DNA of 64,000 nt, taken from the NCBI RefSeq assembly GCF_016808335.1, contig NC_053139.1, positions 39,552,464-39,616,463 on the forward strand. The letters are read 5' to 3'. Position numbers and translations under genes: made by a program. This DNA comes from Panicum virgatum (taxonomy: Eukaryota; Streptophyta; Magnoliopsida; Poales; Poaceae). The notes below the pieces were generated by a model. The model was not told where the DNA came from. It worked only from the letters and a program-made list of their open reading frames with translations, and made no database searches. Shown piece after piece: positions 1-11,942 of this stretch (position 1 is the stretch's first letter; the number at the start of each line of letters is the position of its first letter).

Positions 1-64
1 TTCATTTTACCAACTTAATGCCGTTTACTGCTTTCTTTTGGAAGTAAATACATTTCTTCTACAG

Positions 65-1949
65 GAGATCATGACACCGTTGAAAATAGACTCAGAAATA
101 TTGTGGATGTTCGTGATGTTGCTGATGCTCTTCTTCTGGTATACAAAAAATCAGAGGCATCTGGACGATACATCTGCAGTTCACCTCCGATAAAAGTTTC
201 TGATATGATAAACATATTGAAGAACTTGTATCCAACTTACCCTTATCCCAAAAAGTAAGTCTCCTCTGAAATGGATTTGTTTCTCCTACATGTAATAAGC
301 AAACAGTTTCATCCCTCTCTTAACTTCAGTAGCTGTTTTTATCTGCACATATCTGCACATCTATAATACATACGGATAGCATAACCTAACAAGAGAACGA
401 TGAAACATGCATCCGACTTGTCAACTAATAAAATTTCACTGTGTGGTACTGTGGTAGTTCTTTACTTTGTTGTGTAACTGCACCATTAGGCACAGTAGAA
501 GCAGGTCGTTCATATTGATTTAATACTTGCATACATGCACAAAATTGAGGGAGCTTGGATTCTAGTATGATTGTTGAGTATATTCCCTCAGTGCCATTGA
601 AACTTATATTGGGCCCCTCAGTGCCATAATATTTTTTTTGTTTTTCTCAACTGCCATTTCAAATTTGTGTTCCCTTCAATGCCATTGCCGTTAGATTTGT
701 TCCACTGATTATATGGGTCCACAGCTAAGCACCATCAAGCACAAGCACCTGCTTGATGGCGACTTCGATTTCGGGCTTTTGGCTGACTTCCGTCCTATGG
801 GCGAGCTGCTGCAGCAAGCGCATGGTGCATGCTGCCTGCTTTTGCTTGCTTCCAAGCATGGGCTCTCGCTTGCTTGCTTGCAATGATGCGCACAAGCTGG
901 CTTGCATGCCACAGCGGTGGCGAGTGTGCCGGGCAGGGCGCAGTGGCAGCAACCGTTGGATGCATGCCGATGTTGGCAGAGTTGCAACGCGCCTCCCGAC
1001 ACCACCATATGATTGTCTGACGGCGTGCGAGGTGGCTGCCGTGGCCGCAGGAGGAGCAGACGCCCCGTCGAGCGATGCGCGCAGAGTGGCATCGGGCGGT
1101 GGCAACCCCCGGGCTTGGTTCTGTGCGCTGCGCTCTGCAACTGCCTGCTGCTCAACTGTTGTGCCACGCGACTTCCAGCAATCCGGCGCCTCTTGCTCCC
1201 CCACGCGTGACGTGGTGCAGCATGCCACAGGGGCTTGAGCACTTGTAGCAAGGAGTCAAGCCTCAATGCAGGTGCCAAATTCATCCAATTGCATGTGTAG
1301 CTGCAACTCAAATTGAGGATTTGATGATGGAAATGGAAGAGTTAGAGCTGCTGGCCATTAAGCGCCATGAAGTTCTTCGAGACGCTGCCACGGCACAACC
1401 AACACTAGAGCGAACCTTGTGTCCTCGCAACATCCTGTGGGTCGTTTTTCTTGGCTGGTATGGAGCGTGAAGAGGCAGTGGAAAATGGCGGGCTGGCGGT
1501 GGCTCTAGGAGCAGCGGGCAGAGAACAGAGCCTACAGCGTGGAAGCAGGGTATTTTACTCGTCAGTTAACCGTTTTCTGACGGCAGCTAACGGAAATGGT
1601 ACAGGAAGAATGTCAAATTTTATCTAGTAGCATCTAGGGGAACCTAAGAATTTTAATGGCATTGAAGAAATTCATACAATTTTCAATGGCATTGAGGGAT
1701 TCACTCATGAATGTTTTGGTGAACCACAAAATTCCTGTTGATATTGTTCTTCCATTCAGTTTTACACTCTCTTGATGCGGTTGGAACTTATTCTTTCTGT
1801 TTTTGATGTTTTGTAGCTTCGTGGAAGCACAAGAGAACTCAGTTTTTAGTTTCGAGAAACTCCAGAAACTAGGATGGACCTTCAGGCCTATAGAGGAAAC
1901 CCTCCGTGACAGCGTCGAATCCTACAAAGCATTTGGCCTTCTGAACTGA
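65..1949 (+). CDS. CCR-like SDR gene A, last two exons (5' part outside window)
   Basis: Exons are 65-254 and 1817-1949, the equivalents of exons 5 and 6 in the cluster. They encode the C-terminal substrate-binding part of an NAD(P)-dependent reductase of the cinnamoyl-CoA reductase/dihydroflavonol reductase-like family, with [14 protein letters not shown] followed by ASGRYICSS. The exon enters in phase after a split Gly codon and leaves with aa|gt. Both exon lengths (190 and 133 nt) match genes B and D exactly. The final exon ends in TGA at 1947-1949. The intron is about 1.56 kb against 0.41 kb in gene B because a MULE sits in it. Exon sequence is close to gene B, so A and B look like a recent tandem pair. 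The catalytic exons lie left of the window, so activity cannot be judged. Confidence 0.88.
576..1706. mobile_element. Non-autonomous Mutator-like element (MULE) in intron 5 of gene A
   Basis: The ends are inverted repeats of about 26 bp, GAGTATATTCCCTCAGTGCC against GAGTGAATCCCTCAATGCC read inward from the right. They are flanked by a 9-bp target duplication with one mismatch: ATGATTGTT (567-575) and ATGAATGTT (1707-1715). A 9-bp TSD is typical of the Mutator superfamily. Gene B's corresponding intron is the empty site. The GC-rich core (about 720-1240) is open in several frames but has no recognisable domain or transposase. It could be captured genic sequence (Pack-MULE style). Confidence 0.8.
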
Positions 1950-2757
1950 GCATCCAACTGGCACTAGATTGAGCTTCCAACTGGGATTGTTTCGTCTGCT
2001 GGTACCTCCAAACTCGTGCTAAATAATCTAATCTAAACAGTTGGAAAGCAGCTCCATCCCTCCAATACCTCTTGATTAATGTAAGCAGTGAAACTGAACG
2101 TGGTGTTTGTGACAAATTCAAGAATGGAATCACGCGGGAGCAAGAGGTTCAGCACTGTATTTTCCAACCTGTTTTATCTTGAATTCTTGATGGTCTGGAC
2201 GACTGGACTGGACCAAGTATGCGTAGGCCTGGTTTTGACAGCTTTTATTACTTGTGATGCATTGTCATAGCCAGGAATATAGGTGATTCCTGGTAATACA
2301 TATAATTAGACTGTCTGCTGTACATGTAAATAGACTGTCCATCTAGTTCAAATCAGGGATTAGATTCACTCCGGACCTATCGATTTCGTGGCACATAAAT
2401 TGTCAATATTCGTGCTCCGGCGTCCAGGTTGGTCCTAATAGCCTTCATTGGAATACTACCAAGCCTTGCTGCTTTAACTCCAAAAACTCAGACATAAACT
2501 TCCCATAATCATAAGCACCAAAATTGACTTCTACAGCCTCACTGAAATGATTTCATCCCATCCCCTAAATTATGATTGAGGATTTATTTAAAAACATTAC
2601 AAATAAGAGACATTGAACTGTGTTGTGCAAAACTCGTGAGATTTAAATTGTCAGAGCCTCAAAAAGTTTAGAGGACTCTTGCTGAACTGAAACTGGAAGA
2701 AGTTGGTAGAACCCCTCAAGCAAGAGGTGGAAGATGTACCTGGAAACGAGAGTACCA
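1950..2757. other. 3' flank of gene A, duplicated behind gene B
   Basis: No gene is seen. The stretch from about 2080 to 2420 resembles 7840-8110 downstream of gene B, for example AAGCAGTGAAAC, CCTGTTTTATCT and GTGGCACATAA occur in the same order. The A/B duplication therefore included 3' flanking DNA. Confidence 0.6.
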
Positions 2758-2798
2758 AAACAGAAGGTTATTTTTTTTTTGAGACAAACAGAAGGTTA
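2758..2798. repeat. Poly(T) micro-insertion with 13-bp target duplication
   Basis: A 15-bp insert, ten T followed by GAGAC (2771-2785), lies between two copies of AAACAGAAGGTTA (2758-2770 and 2786-2798). A homopolymer tail inside a long direct duplication is the footprint of target-primed reverse transcription. It is read here as an extremely 5'-truncated retroposon on the minus strand. Confidence 0.6.
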
Positions 2799-2809
2799 AT
2801 GTTAAACTC

Positions 2810-3324
2810 CACGCCTAGACCTCTCTGGATTTGTGGCCAGGTGGACTCGAGCCGTTCCCTTCTTCGGCGGCGGCGTGACAGAGGCACCTCGCCACGCGCG
2901 CAAGGCCCTGCCACGCACGACACAAATCGAAGAGTGGAGAAGAGAGAGAGAGCAGCTACCTCTACCTCGGAGCGAAGCCCCCATCGCTCCTCACCTGGTG
3001 CGCTGGGCTCTACGCCTCTACTGGTGCTCGCTCGCTGGCCGGCGTCGGAGCCAGTTCAGCTCCAGTCGATTCGGCCGTGGGAGCTGTTGTTGCTGCCGCA
3101 GGGCCTCCGCTGGGGCGCGGTGCTGCGTGCCGGTACTCCCGGCGCTCCGGCAAGGGCCTCATCATCTGATCTGGGCGTGGTCGCCACCAGGAGAGGCCGC
3201 GCACTGGGAAGCGAAGCACGCCGCCGCCTTGAGTTCGCCGGAGGAATCGGCGTGCTAACGGTTTTGCGGGAGGAATCGGCGTGCTAACATATGTGAAGCT
3301 ATAGCTTGTTTTTTTTTTTTGTAG
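2810..3324. other. GC-rich island in place of exon 1 of gene B
   Basis: About 470 bp of GC-rich sequence stands immediately upstream of gene B exon 2, where the family's first exon should be. Neither strand encodes the expected VCVTGAGGF motif. A 20-bp direct repeat containing GAGGAATCGGCGTGCTAAC occurs at about 3240 and 3270. Several frames are open but none resembles a known protein. Its origin is unknown. Confidence 0.5.
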
Positions 3325-6002
3325 GTGCTAGCAAGAATGCTCATCTCAAGGCATTGGATGATGCTGGGGAAAGGTTGCAGCTTCTCAAAGCTGATTTGCT
3401 GGACTACAACAACGTTGCATCAGCGGTTTCTGGCTGTGAGGGTGTCTTCCATGTAGCTAGCCCTGTTCCCTCTGGTCGATCCTTCAACCCTGAGGTGAAT
3501 TTGTCAAAAACATCTATTTTATATTTTATTCCCATCTATTTTGTATTTTATTCCCAAGGTTTTATTCCCGTCTATTTTATATTTTATAGATGCTTCAGTG
3601 TGGTTGTTTCTAGACTGCAACTGCTGCAATTGTTGACAAGGCTCCAACTATATGTGAAATATAAATTGAGACACATAATTTTCCTAAAGATCTAATTTGA
3701 TAAACCAGGGAAAATTTGAAAATCCTTCAAATTACCAATTCTACATGTACAGGAAAAAAATGCTAATTCATTGAATATTTATATAAACAAGCGTGAAATG
3801 TGCAATATCTTGACCATTCTTTCTGGGATCTGTGATTCCCTACAAACTTAATTATGACGAAATATGATGATTTATCACTTCTTCTCTGCACGGCATCATG
3901 TTAGCTTAGCTATCTAGTCCTATGCTCATGCAATCTGTTACATACATTTCTTTTGTTTGTTCAGTGCTATTTTGTAGTAAATGTAAGCATGTAATGTGAT
4001 ACTTTACCCATTTTGTGCATTTTGTGTAATAAAACTGGTTTGCAGGTGGAGGTCATAGGTCCTGCTGTCACAGGTACTGCCAATGTGTTAAAGGCTTGCT
4101 ATGAGGCAAAAGTTGGTCGAGTTGTGGTGGTGTCTTCTATTGCAGCTGTGTCCAATAATCCTAACTGGCCCAAGGGCAAGGCTTTTGATGAAGACAGCTG
4201 GTCAGATGAGGAGTACTGCAGGAAGAATGAGGTGATATATTTCATCCTTAGTATAGCAATGTCTTTGCTCATGCTAACATTTATGTACGAATATCGAGAT
4301 AAGATAACAGGAATTATCTTTTCCTTTCATGACAGTTTCAGCTTTCCGTGTTCTTTTTTGCAAATCTGGTGGCTAAACTGATTAGTACATATTTATTTCG
4401 TTAGTGCAGTCTTAATTTACAGTTAAGCACCATATGATTTATAACCCCCTGTTTGCTATTTCCACATGCTGAAATTTACTGTCCATGAATTCTATCCTTA
4501 TTTTATCGCTGGTCTTCCAAAAAGGAAAGGATCATAACATTGGGCTAGCTGTTGTATCATATTTATAATGTCCTTCTAGTAACCATGGAAACTATTGATG
4601 GACTTGTGTTTTCTCAATGGAAACTTCCTGTTCTGGCTTGCCTAAAAATTACTTTCTTTAATTACCCTGCAGGATTGGTACAACCTTTCCAAAACTCTGG
4701 CAGAACGTGAGGCCTTTGCTTATGCAGAAAAAACGGGGCTGGATGTTGTAGCTATTTGCCCGTCATTGGTACTTGGACCCTTGATGCAATCTACAATAAA
4801 TGCAAGCAGCAAAATCCTCCTTAATTATTTCAAAGGTAGGGTTGTCATGTCATGTTAGTTTCCCACTGGTTTGAATTCAGTATGAGGCACAATATAATAT
4901 GGCATGATCTTCCAAATAACACTTTGACCATTCATTTATCATATATTATATCACTTATGGTTATAAACTTATAATCATGGTAAAGTATATTTGATTACTA
5001 ATCCAATCATATAAAGTTTACATTATAAAAATAAAAAATTAATAGTCGTCAAAGATTGCAAAGTTTAAATCTTGATATACGTCTGCACCTTATAAAAGTA
5101 GATGGAGTATTACTTAACGGTGTTTCTCTATTGCTTGTTTCTGATTATTCATAAAGCATATTAATCAGTAGCTGGAAAGTACTTTATCTACTTGAAATCA
5201 AGCTGTTTAGTTTAAGAACATAGTTTAGATGCTCAGTGCTTTTTTAAATAAATACATTTCTTCTGCAGGGGATCGTGACACCGTTGAAAATAGGCTCAGA
5301 AATATTGTGGATGTTCGCGACGTTACTGATGCTCTTCTTCTGGCATATGAAAAACCAGAGGCATCTGGACGATACATCTGCAGTTCACATCCAATAAAAG
5401 TTTCTGACATGATAAGCATATTGAAGAACTTATATCCAACTTACCCTTATCCCAAGAAGTAAGTCGCCTCCTTTGAAATAATTTTATTGTCTCCTACATG
5501 TAAGCATACAGTTTGTCCCTCTCGGAACTTCAATAGCTGATTTTTATCTGCACATCTATAATACATATGGACGTCATAACCTAACAAGAGAAGGGTGGCA
5601 ACATGCAGCTGACTTGTCAACAACAATAAAATTCCAATGTTTTTTCGTGTTATGATAGTCCTTCAGTTCGTTCTGAAACCACACCTTTAGACATGATATA
5701 GGAGAACGATGTTCATATCGATTTAATACTTGCATGCATGCACAAAATTTAACGGGCTTGGATTTTAACTCTAATGTCTCTGAATTCCTGTTCGTTTTGT
5801 TCATCCGTTCAGTTTTACACTCTTGACCTTGGTTGGAGCTTATTATTTCCGTGTTTCGATGTTTTGTAGCTTTGTGGAAGTGGAAGAAAATTTTGTATAC
5901 AATTCGGAGAAACTTCAGAAGCTAGGATGGACCTTCAGGCCTATAGACGAAACCCTCCGTGACTGTGTTGAATCCTACAAAGCATTTGGCTTCCTGAATT
6001 GA
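3325..6002 (+). pseudogene. CCR-like SDR gene B, exons 2-6 intact but no exon 1
   Basis: Exons are 3325-3494, 4046-4231, 4673-4835, 5269-5458 and 5870-6002 (170, 186, 163, 190 and 133 nt), all in phase with canonical GT-AG introns. The protein would include [25 protein letters not shown] (catalytic Ser) and DWYNLSKTLAE (catalytic Tyr and Lys), so the active site survives. The first exon, which in C, D and E encodes the glycine-rich dinucleotide-binding strand VCVTGAGGF and VRDP, is absent from the preceding 1.3 kb on both strands. Without it an SDR cannot bind NADPH. It is called a truncated pseudogene, but the clean remaining frame leaves open a replacement first exon. The AT-rich style contrasts with genes C-E. 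The motif is not the KNWYCYGK of lignin CCRs. Confidence 0.8.
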
Positions 6003-6078
6003 GCATCCAAGTGGGGCTGTTCTCATCTGCTGTTACCTCCAAACCTTCGCTAAATAATGAAATTTAGGAACAGTGAAT

Positions 6079-7785
6079 TGTGACAACTTACCCATTAATG
6101 AGAGGGATTAAAAGTGATGCTAATTTGAAATTTTGTTGACTAAGTCAATATTGGATTGATATGGAAGATGTTGATGCAAAGCATGTACTTTACCATAGAA
6201 CTAAATCGAAGGGTTTGAATAATGTTTTAAACATGTTTGGAAGCTCCAAAGTTTGAAGAAGCACCAAAATTCAGCAAAGACTGACAAAATTGCTAAGTGT
6301 GAAAACAGTGATAAATGGCAGAGTTTAGAGTTGAATAAAGTGTCATTTATGAAGCAACTTTGTATAAAAGTATCAAAAAATGGAAACTTGGATGTTCGAC
6401 TTTCACAGTGATACTTTTCTATTCGAAATCAAGAAGATGGTATTTGGAAGCGCCAGGTGAAGGCATTGAAGAATAAATCAAAGGTGGAAAGTGATATTAT
6501 TGCAGGTGCTTTTACCGACTATATGACTCATGTACAATCTTTATCAAGAATGTCATGCTGAGTATTATAGGCAGAGCAGAGAAATACATATGAAAAATGG
6601 CAGAATCTGGGATGAGATTTCAGCTGAAGCAAAGTAGAAAGGCAGCTTGGGAACTCGAGGAAGAAGCTAGGAGGTGTGAGCATGATATGAAAAGAGCAAC
6701 GAGGGAACAATTAAGAAAAATAGATCAAATTGAAGTTGAACTGAAGCATGTTTAGGATATTGATGATGTTATTCAGACTACCTCGGCAATATATTGAGAC
6801 ACTGTGGAAGCTAAGATAAATCGTTTAGAGACTGAAAGATTAGTTTATATGGATGAAATTTTCTCTTTGCAATTGGTCATGGAAGAAATGCAAGAACAAG
6901 TTGCAAGCACATATGCAAGCACAGAGCAAGTCCTTCAGGATCAACAGGAGGTGGAGGTGGTGGATTCCCTCCAATTTATCCTTGCATATGTACTTGTATT
7001 TTTTCCATGATCAATCGCTTAGAGAAAATTTCATTTCATCCATATGAACTACTCTTTTAGTCTCTAAATTTTAGCTTCCACAATATTTCGATATATTGCC
7101 AAGGTAGTCTGACTAACATGATTAATATCCTAGGCATGCTTCAGTTCAACTTCAATTTGATTTGTCTTTCTTAGTTATTTCCTCATTGCCCTTATCATAT
7201 CATGCTCTTGCCTCCTAGCTTCTTCCTCATATTCCCAAGCTGCCGTTCTACTTTGCTCCAGCTAAAATCTCATCCCAAATTCTGCTATTTTTGCATCTGC
7301 ATTTCTCTGTCTTTGCCTATAATACTCAGCCTGACATTCTCGATAAAGATTGTATACATATGTCATACAGTTGGTAGAAGCAACTGCAATAACATCACTT
7401 TCCACCCTCAATTTATTCTTCAATGCCTTCACCCGGCGCTTCCAAGTACCATCTTGTTGATTTCGAACAGGAAAGTACCACTGTGAAGATCGGACATCTA
7501 AGTTTCTATTTTGGTATACTTTTATACAAAGTTGCTACATAAATGTCACTTTATTCACCTCCAAACTCAGCCATTTATCGCTGTTTTCAGACTTAGCAAT
7601 TTCGTGGTGCTTCTTCGAACTTTGGAGCTTCCAAATATATTCAAACCCTTCAATTTAGTTCTATAGTAAAGTACATGCTTTGCACTAACTTCTTTCATAT
7701 CAATCCAATGTTAATTTAGTCAATAAAATTTCAAATTAGCATCACTGAGGGTTTGATCCCTCTCATTAATGGGTGAGTTGTCACA
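6079..7785. mobile_element. 1.7-kb foldback element with 5-bp TSD
   Basis: Two arms of about 0.8 kb (6079 to about 6890 and about 7006 to 7785) are inverted copies, diverged but collinear throughout. They are separated by a spacer of roughly 115 bp. The element begins TGTGACAACT, ends AGTTGTCACA and is flanked by TGAAT on both sides (6074-6078 and 7786-7790). TG...CA ends with a 5-bp duplication are those of LTR-retroelement integration, but no LTR element is normally a head-to-head palindrome. The left arm has a short decayed frame rich in Glu, Lys and Arg (coiled-coil-like). It sits in the 3' flank of gene B and is absent from the paralogous flank of gene A. Confidence 0.75.
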
Positions 7786-9059
7786 TGAATAAGCAGGTCC
7801 AATAGCCCAATCCCTCTCCGATTTTACGAACAAGCAGTGAAACAGAATGTTTTTGTTGTAACGGATTGAATAAGGGATTTATGAAGGAAAGCAATGTGTT
7901 TTTCAGCCTGTTTTATCTCGGTGTTTCGGACCAAATAAGTAGGCCGGACACTAAAAATTTTATGGCTTGCAACGTATAATCGTCGTCAGAAATGGGCTCA
8001 GTTCTTCTGTACATTCAGTTAGACTGCGGCCAACTCAAACCAGGAATACAAACAACACTAGATATACAACTTGATCGTATTTTGTGGCACATAATGTGAC
8101 TGTCCACGTAGAGGTTTATAAAGATGCAGCTATACGAAATTGTCAACATTTGGGATGGCAAGGGGGCACTGATCCTTAGTTCCCTAAAAAAATCCTAGTT
8201 TATTGTCCCAAGGAAGAAAATGAAAAAAAAAGCTACTCCATGCCAGGTCTAACGGGGGTAAGCTACGCGGGGTGCGATTATTTTTTTATGAAACAGGAGC
8301 GATTTCAACCGGATTTCCAGAACCTGCAATGGATATAGGTTTAAATCACTATTTAGACAAAATTGAGACTTGTCGCTTAAAGCAATCGAAGTTTGGGGGC
8401 CCACGAATCCATGAAGGCCCATGACACCTTCTCCCTCCACTCTACCGCGCAAGGGGTTCACGACGACGCGGGCACGCGGCGAATCTCTCGTCGGCAGCCA
8501 CAAATGGAGCTGAGCCAGCCTCCTTTCATACCTTCTCCTATAGCAAGCCTCTTACCCCACTTCTACCATCCTAGACAGCAACGCATGATGTGCCACGCGA
8601 CTTCTCAGGTGCAGGTGCTCCTGCTTCTAATGGTGGTCGAGGACTCAAAGCTTGCCCTTCAGTCTGCAGTTCAGCACGATGCCCTCCTGTCTACCTTTCT
8701 GCACATGTCCCAAATGAGCTTAAATCAGTGACCGGCGAAAGGCACATAGGTGGGGATGGGGACCCCATCGCAGATAATTCCCTGTGCCGGGAGAGGGATG
8801 AAGGATGGGAAGACACTCCCCTCGCTCAAGGGGACAGATGTGGCGGGCATTCCTCGGTGGGGAATTCACCATTGTCATCCCTAGTCAACGTAGACATCTG
8901 ACTAGGATTACTACCATACCGTGGGTGATTTATTTGATGGTGGGGATATGGGCGACATGAGACCCGGCCCCGATGTAGAGTGTGGAGGTCTCTATGACAA
9001 TTGTAGTATGGAATGCATGGTTGTCCCGGCATCTTTTAGCATGAAAATTGCAAGAGGAT

Positions 9060-9238
9060 GGTGCACCTAGGGTGCAAATTGGTGTTTTTAAGTGCACCTC
9101 CAATCCTTAGTCCAAAATTTTGTACGACTTCTCCAAAGTAGTATTCTATTTTGAAAAAGTAGTACAAAATTTTAAACTAAAGAGGATTGGAGGTGCACCT
9201 AAGGGTCACCTCTTTGTAGTTTGCACCCCTAGGGCACC
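9060..9238. mobile_element. MITE-like inverted repeat, about 180 bp
   Basis: The left arm starts GGTGCACCTAGGGTGCAAA. The right arm reads GGTGCCCTAGGGGTGCAAAC inward. Internal parts (GTGCACCTCCAATCCT and AAAATTTTGTAC) also match in inverted order, so most of the element folds on itself. No clear target duplication was found, so the superfamily is left open. Confidence 0.6.
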
Positions 9239-11356
9239 TATTATATATTAGGAGTGAATTTCTAAACAAAGATAAGATTTTTCTACCTGTTAAGGTTTAT
9301 AATAGTCGTATTACTTCCCACTTAATAAAATACGTGCTCTAACACATCCGCAAAAGAAAAAGAGCTAGATGAAAGGCTTGGGAGGGTATGTTGACATGGA
9401 GAAGAATAATAGAAATCAATAGCAATGACCATGGATGGGTGAGCAAGGATAGAAACGAGTGTACCGTGATCGAACACCATGCGAGAGGCTATCTAGTGCG
9501 GCAATCAAACATTTTGATCCTACATGACATGGGAGAGGAATCATATCTCACTAATGATGGTGACGCAGATAGAATCACCGCACACGGACTTCTTCAAGAA
9601 GGATGCACCATGGTTGTTCAGTCTTTCGATCTTGAGAGTTAGGGTGACATATATTTGTCTTGACAACAACATTAGATGTTAGCAAGAGAATTTGTGGTAT
9701 TATAACCTATGCTTGTGCTTATGGAAATCTATGCCATGGAAAACATGTGCAATCGGTCGACATGGAAGAAGGGTCATGTATGTGTTGTTGGAGATTAGCA
9801 CACAACAATATGGATATATACGACAATAGAGCATTATATCGCAAGAAAGGAAGTTTAGTCTGATACCATGTGGAAAGAGTGTAATAAGATGTAAAGGATG
9901 GGACAACCAAGTATGCTTAACAGCGACGCAAATACACACGAGGGGTGTGTGTGTGTGTGGTGGGTGGGTGGGGGGGAGGGGATGGAATGCTACTTATATC
10001 CTATCTAGACTTGCTTGCGAACTTTGGCCATTCTTTCCTAACCATCCGCCTTACCATGCCCCTCTCCTTCCCTCTTCTTGTGGCCTCCTCCTCCTCCTCC
10101 TCCTCCTCCTCTCTCCCTCTCTAGTGGTCACTTCAATACCAAAAGGTTCTGGTACTATTTCCATATATAGCACGATAGACAAATCCGATCAACCTTGGAG
10201 TGGTCTTAGTCAGACCTAGGTGGTGGCGGCGGCATGCAACTAATAGTGTGTGGATGGACCTTGAGGTACCATTTCTTGAGCAGGATATTGTAAGTATTCA
10301 CCTTTATAAGTTTTTTAATTGCCTGAAAGCTCAAATCTTGAAAGTTTTGCAATCAAAACAATTCTATGAAATTATTCAGAGGTTTTCAGGATTGGTCGAA
10401 TGATTTTTGAACGGAAGTTACCCCAAATCAATAAGAAAGTTTTTTCATATCGATTGAAGCTTTACAGATCAATTCAAAAATTTGGAAACAAACATGTTTT
10501 CATTGGATCTATATATTCAAGTTTTCTTAAGATTAATTGTAAGTTTTTATAGTCAATATAGATGTGGTGGGAGGAGAACCGATCGATGAAGATGTGCGAG
10601 GGGGAAATTGATGTGCTGTACCGTTGCTATTTCCCTATGTGCTCCTTGGGGAGGGGAGGCTTAGCAGTTGATCAGTAAGAGATGCGTGAAAGAAATTTCA
10701 TTTGAGCGCTCACATGTCATGCTGTCGGCACAAAATGAACTCACGAGAGTCTTCAGTGTTTGTTTGTAAGGCAGCAAGTAAATGATTCAATCTAGGTTGG
10801 GAAACAATCTATCCAATGAGCTGTGCAGCAAATACAGAAAAGGAATGTCTCTAACAAACAGCAAAGGTAAGTATTGCTTCTGAGCCATCCACACACACTT
10901 TATTTCTTGGATGCTAGTGCAGAAGGATGTGTACCAAAAGTTATACTACGATTGCCCACAATGCATCTGATGCCACGAGATTACGTGTTTACGTCCATGC
11001 CACCTTTGCCGATGCCGAACGCTAGCGCGCACACACGTCGGCACCAATGCCAAGTCCATGTGGGATCCACTCGTCAGACTCAGAACCACGCCTTCCGCGT
11101 CTGCTCCCTTCGTGCCAGAACATGACTGTGAAAAATTACTTTATTTGTTGGTCAGCACCGATGCATGAAGATTGCTCTTGATTCCACACCGGCCCCTGCT
11201 GCAGTGACATGTGCACGGATGCTTGAACCTTCTCTGTCCTTGTTCAGGAATGTATTAGCAGCTCACGGTGGTAGTTTCGCGTAATCATTGCATGCCTAAC
11301 CTAGGATGAGAATGACAGCAACATCGGTTGCATCGATACCGTGAATAATCTAGCGA

Positions 11357-11429
11357 TTGGATGTTGATCCGGTGGTTCAGATTGAAGTTTGCATAGTTTT
11401 CTTGAAGTGGTTGGTTTGCACCTGAGATG
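11357..11429. repeat. Relic end of the MITE family found in gene D
   Basis: About 73 bp (TTGGATGTTGATCC to CACCTGAGATG) resembles the right inverted repeat of the MITE at 16675-16997. No matching left end is visible nearby, so this is a solo end upstream of gene C. Confidence 0.55.
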
Positions 11430-11942
11430 CAAACCTTTCATAATTCTGATATGCCGAGTCTAAGGAAGAGGAGGACGAGTGTTGTGTTCCCTCGTGCTCA
11501 CAAGACAGGGTGTGTGTGCATGCCCACAGGATCCCCCCTAGTGCTCTACGCCTGTACCCAGTTTGGACTGTTCTCCAGGAATCCACACCACCTCACCGTG
11601 TCTTTCCAGTGAGCACTTGTGTAGCTGGCTGGCACGACCTTGTCAATTGCAACCGCTGATCAATACCTTCCAAGCAATGTTTTGCATCATCACTAAACAA
11701 AAAAAATGCACCTGACTTGTAAGCAAAATCGAAAACGGAAACACTTTATCTAGTCCAGCAGGTGTATTTAAATCGAGTTGTTTCAGTCGATATGTATCTC
11801 TCGAGTTGTGCTTTAAACTGTAGCATCTGTATACAGTTGCCATCAGTCATCAGTATCCATAGGCGGAGATACTACTAAAAAAAGTAAAATCAATAGTTTT
11901 AAGACAGAGACATCGCCGCCGTAACTCTTGCGTAGCGCAGCA

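Larger units (their letters stand above)
7791..11942. other. Intergenic region between genes B and C
   Basis: About 4.1 kb without a supportable gene. It holds the duplicated 3' flank (to about 8110), a MITE-like inverted repeat (9060-9238), a GT/GGGT-rich low-complexity run (9948-9985), a CTC run (10086-10112) and a relic transposon end (11357-11429). Open frames near 8393-8900 and 9388-9642 show no family features. A TATTTAAAT at 11763, about 170 bp before the gene C start, is a possible TATA element. Confidence 0.5.

Noticed and set aside
725..1238. Overlapping open frames on both strands inside the MULE
   Set aside because: They follow GC-rich composition, lack known domains and lie inside a bounded transposon in an intron.
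2703..3287. Open frame of about 190 codons as a possible first exon of gene B
   Set aside because: No glycine-rich VCVTGAGG motif and no plausible donor leading in phase into exon 2; low-complexity Arg/Ser content.
6804..7010. Short frame with Glu/Gln-rich coiled-coil look
   Set aside because: It lies across the arm-spacer boundary of the foldback element, and the matching frame in the other arm is closed.
9388..9642. Open frame of 84 codons in the B-C spacer
   Set aside because: No start context, homologous family, splice partner or neighbouring signals; expected by chance in 4 kb.
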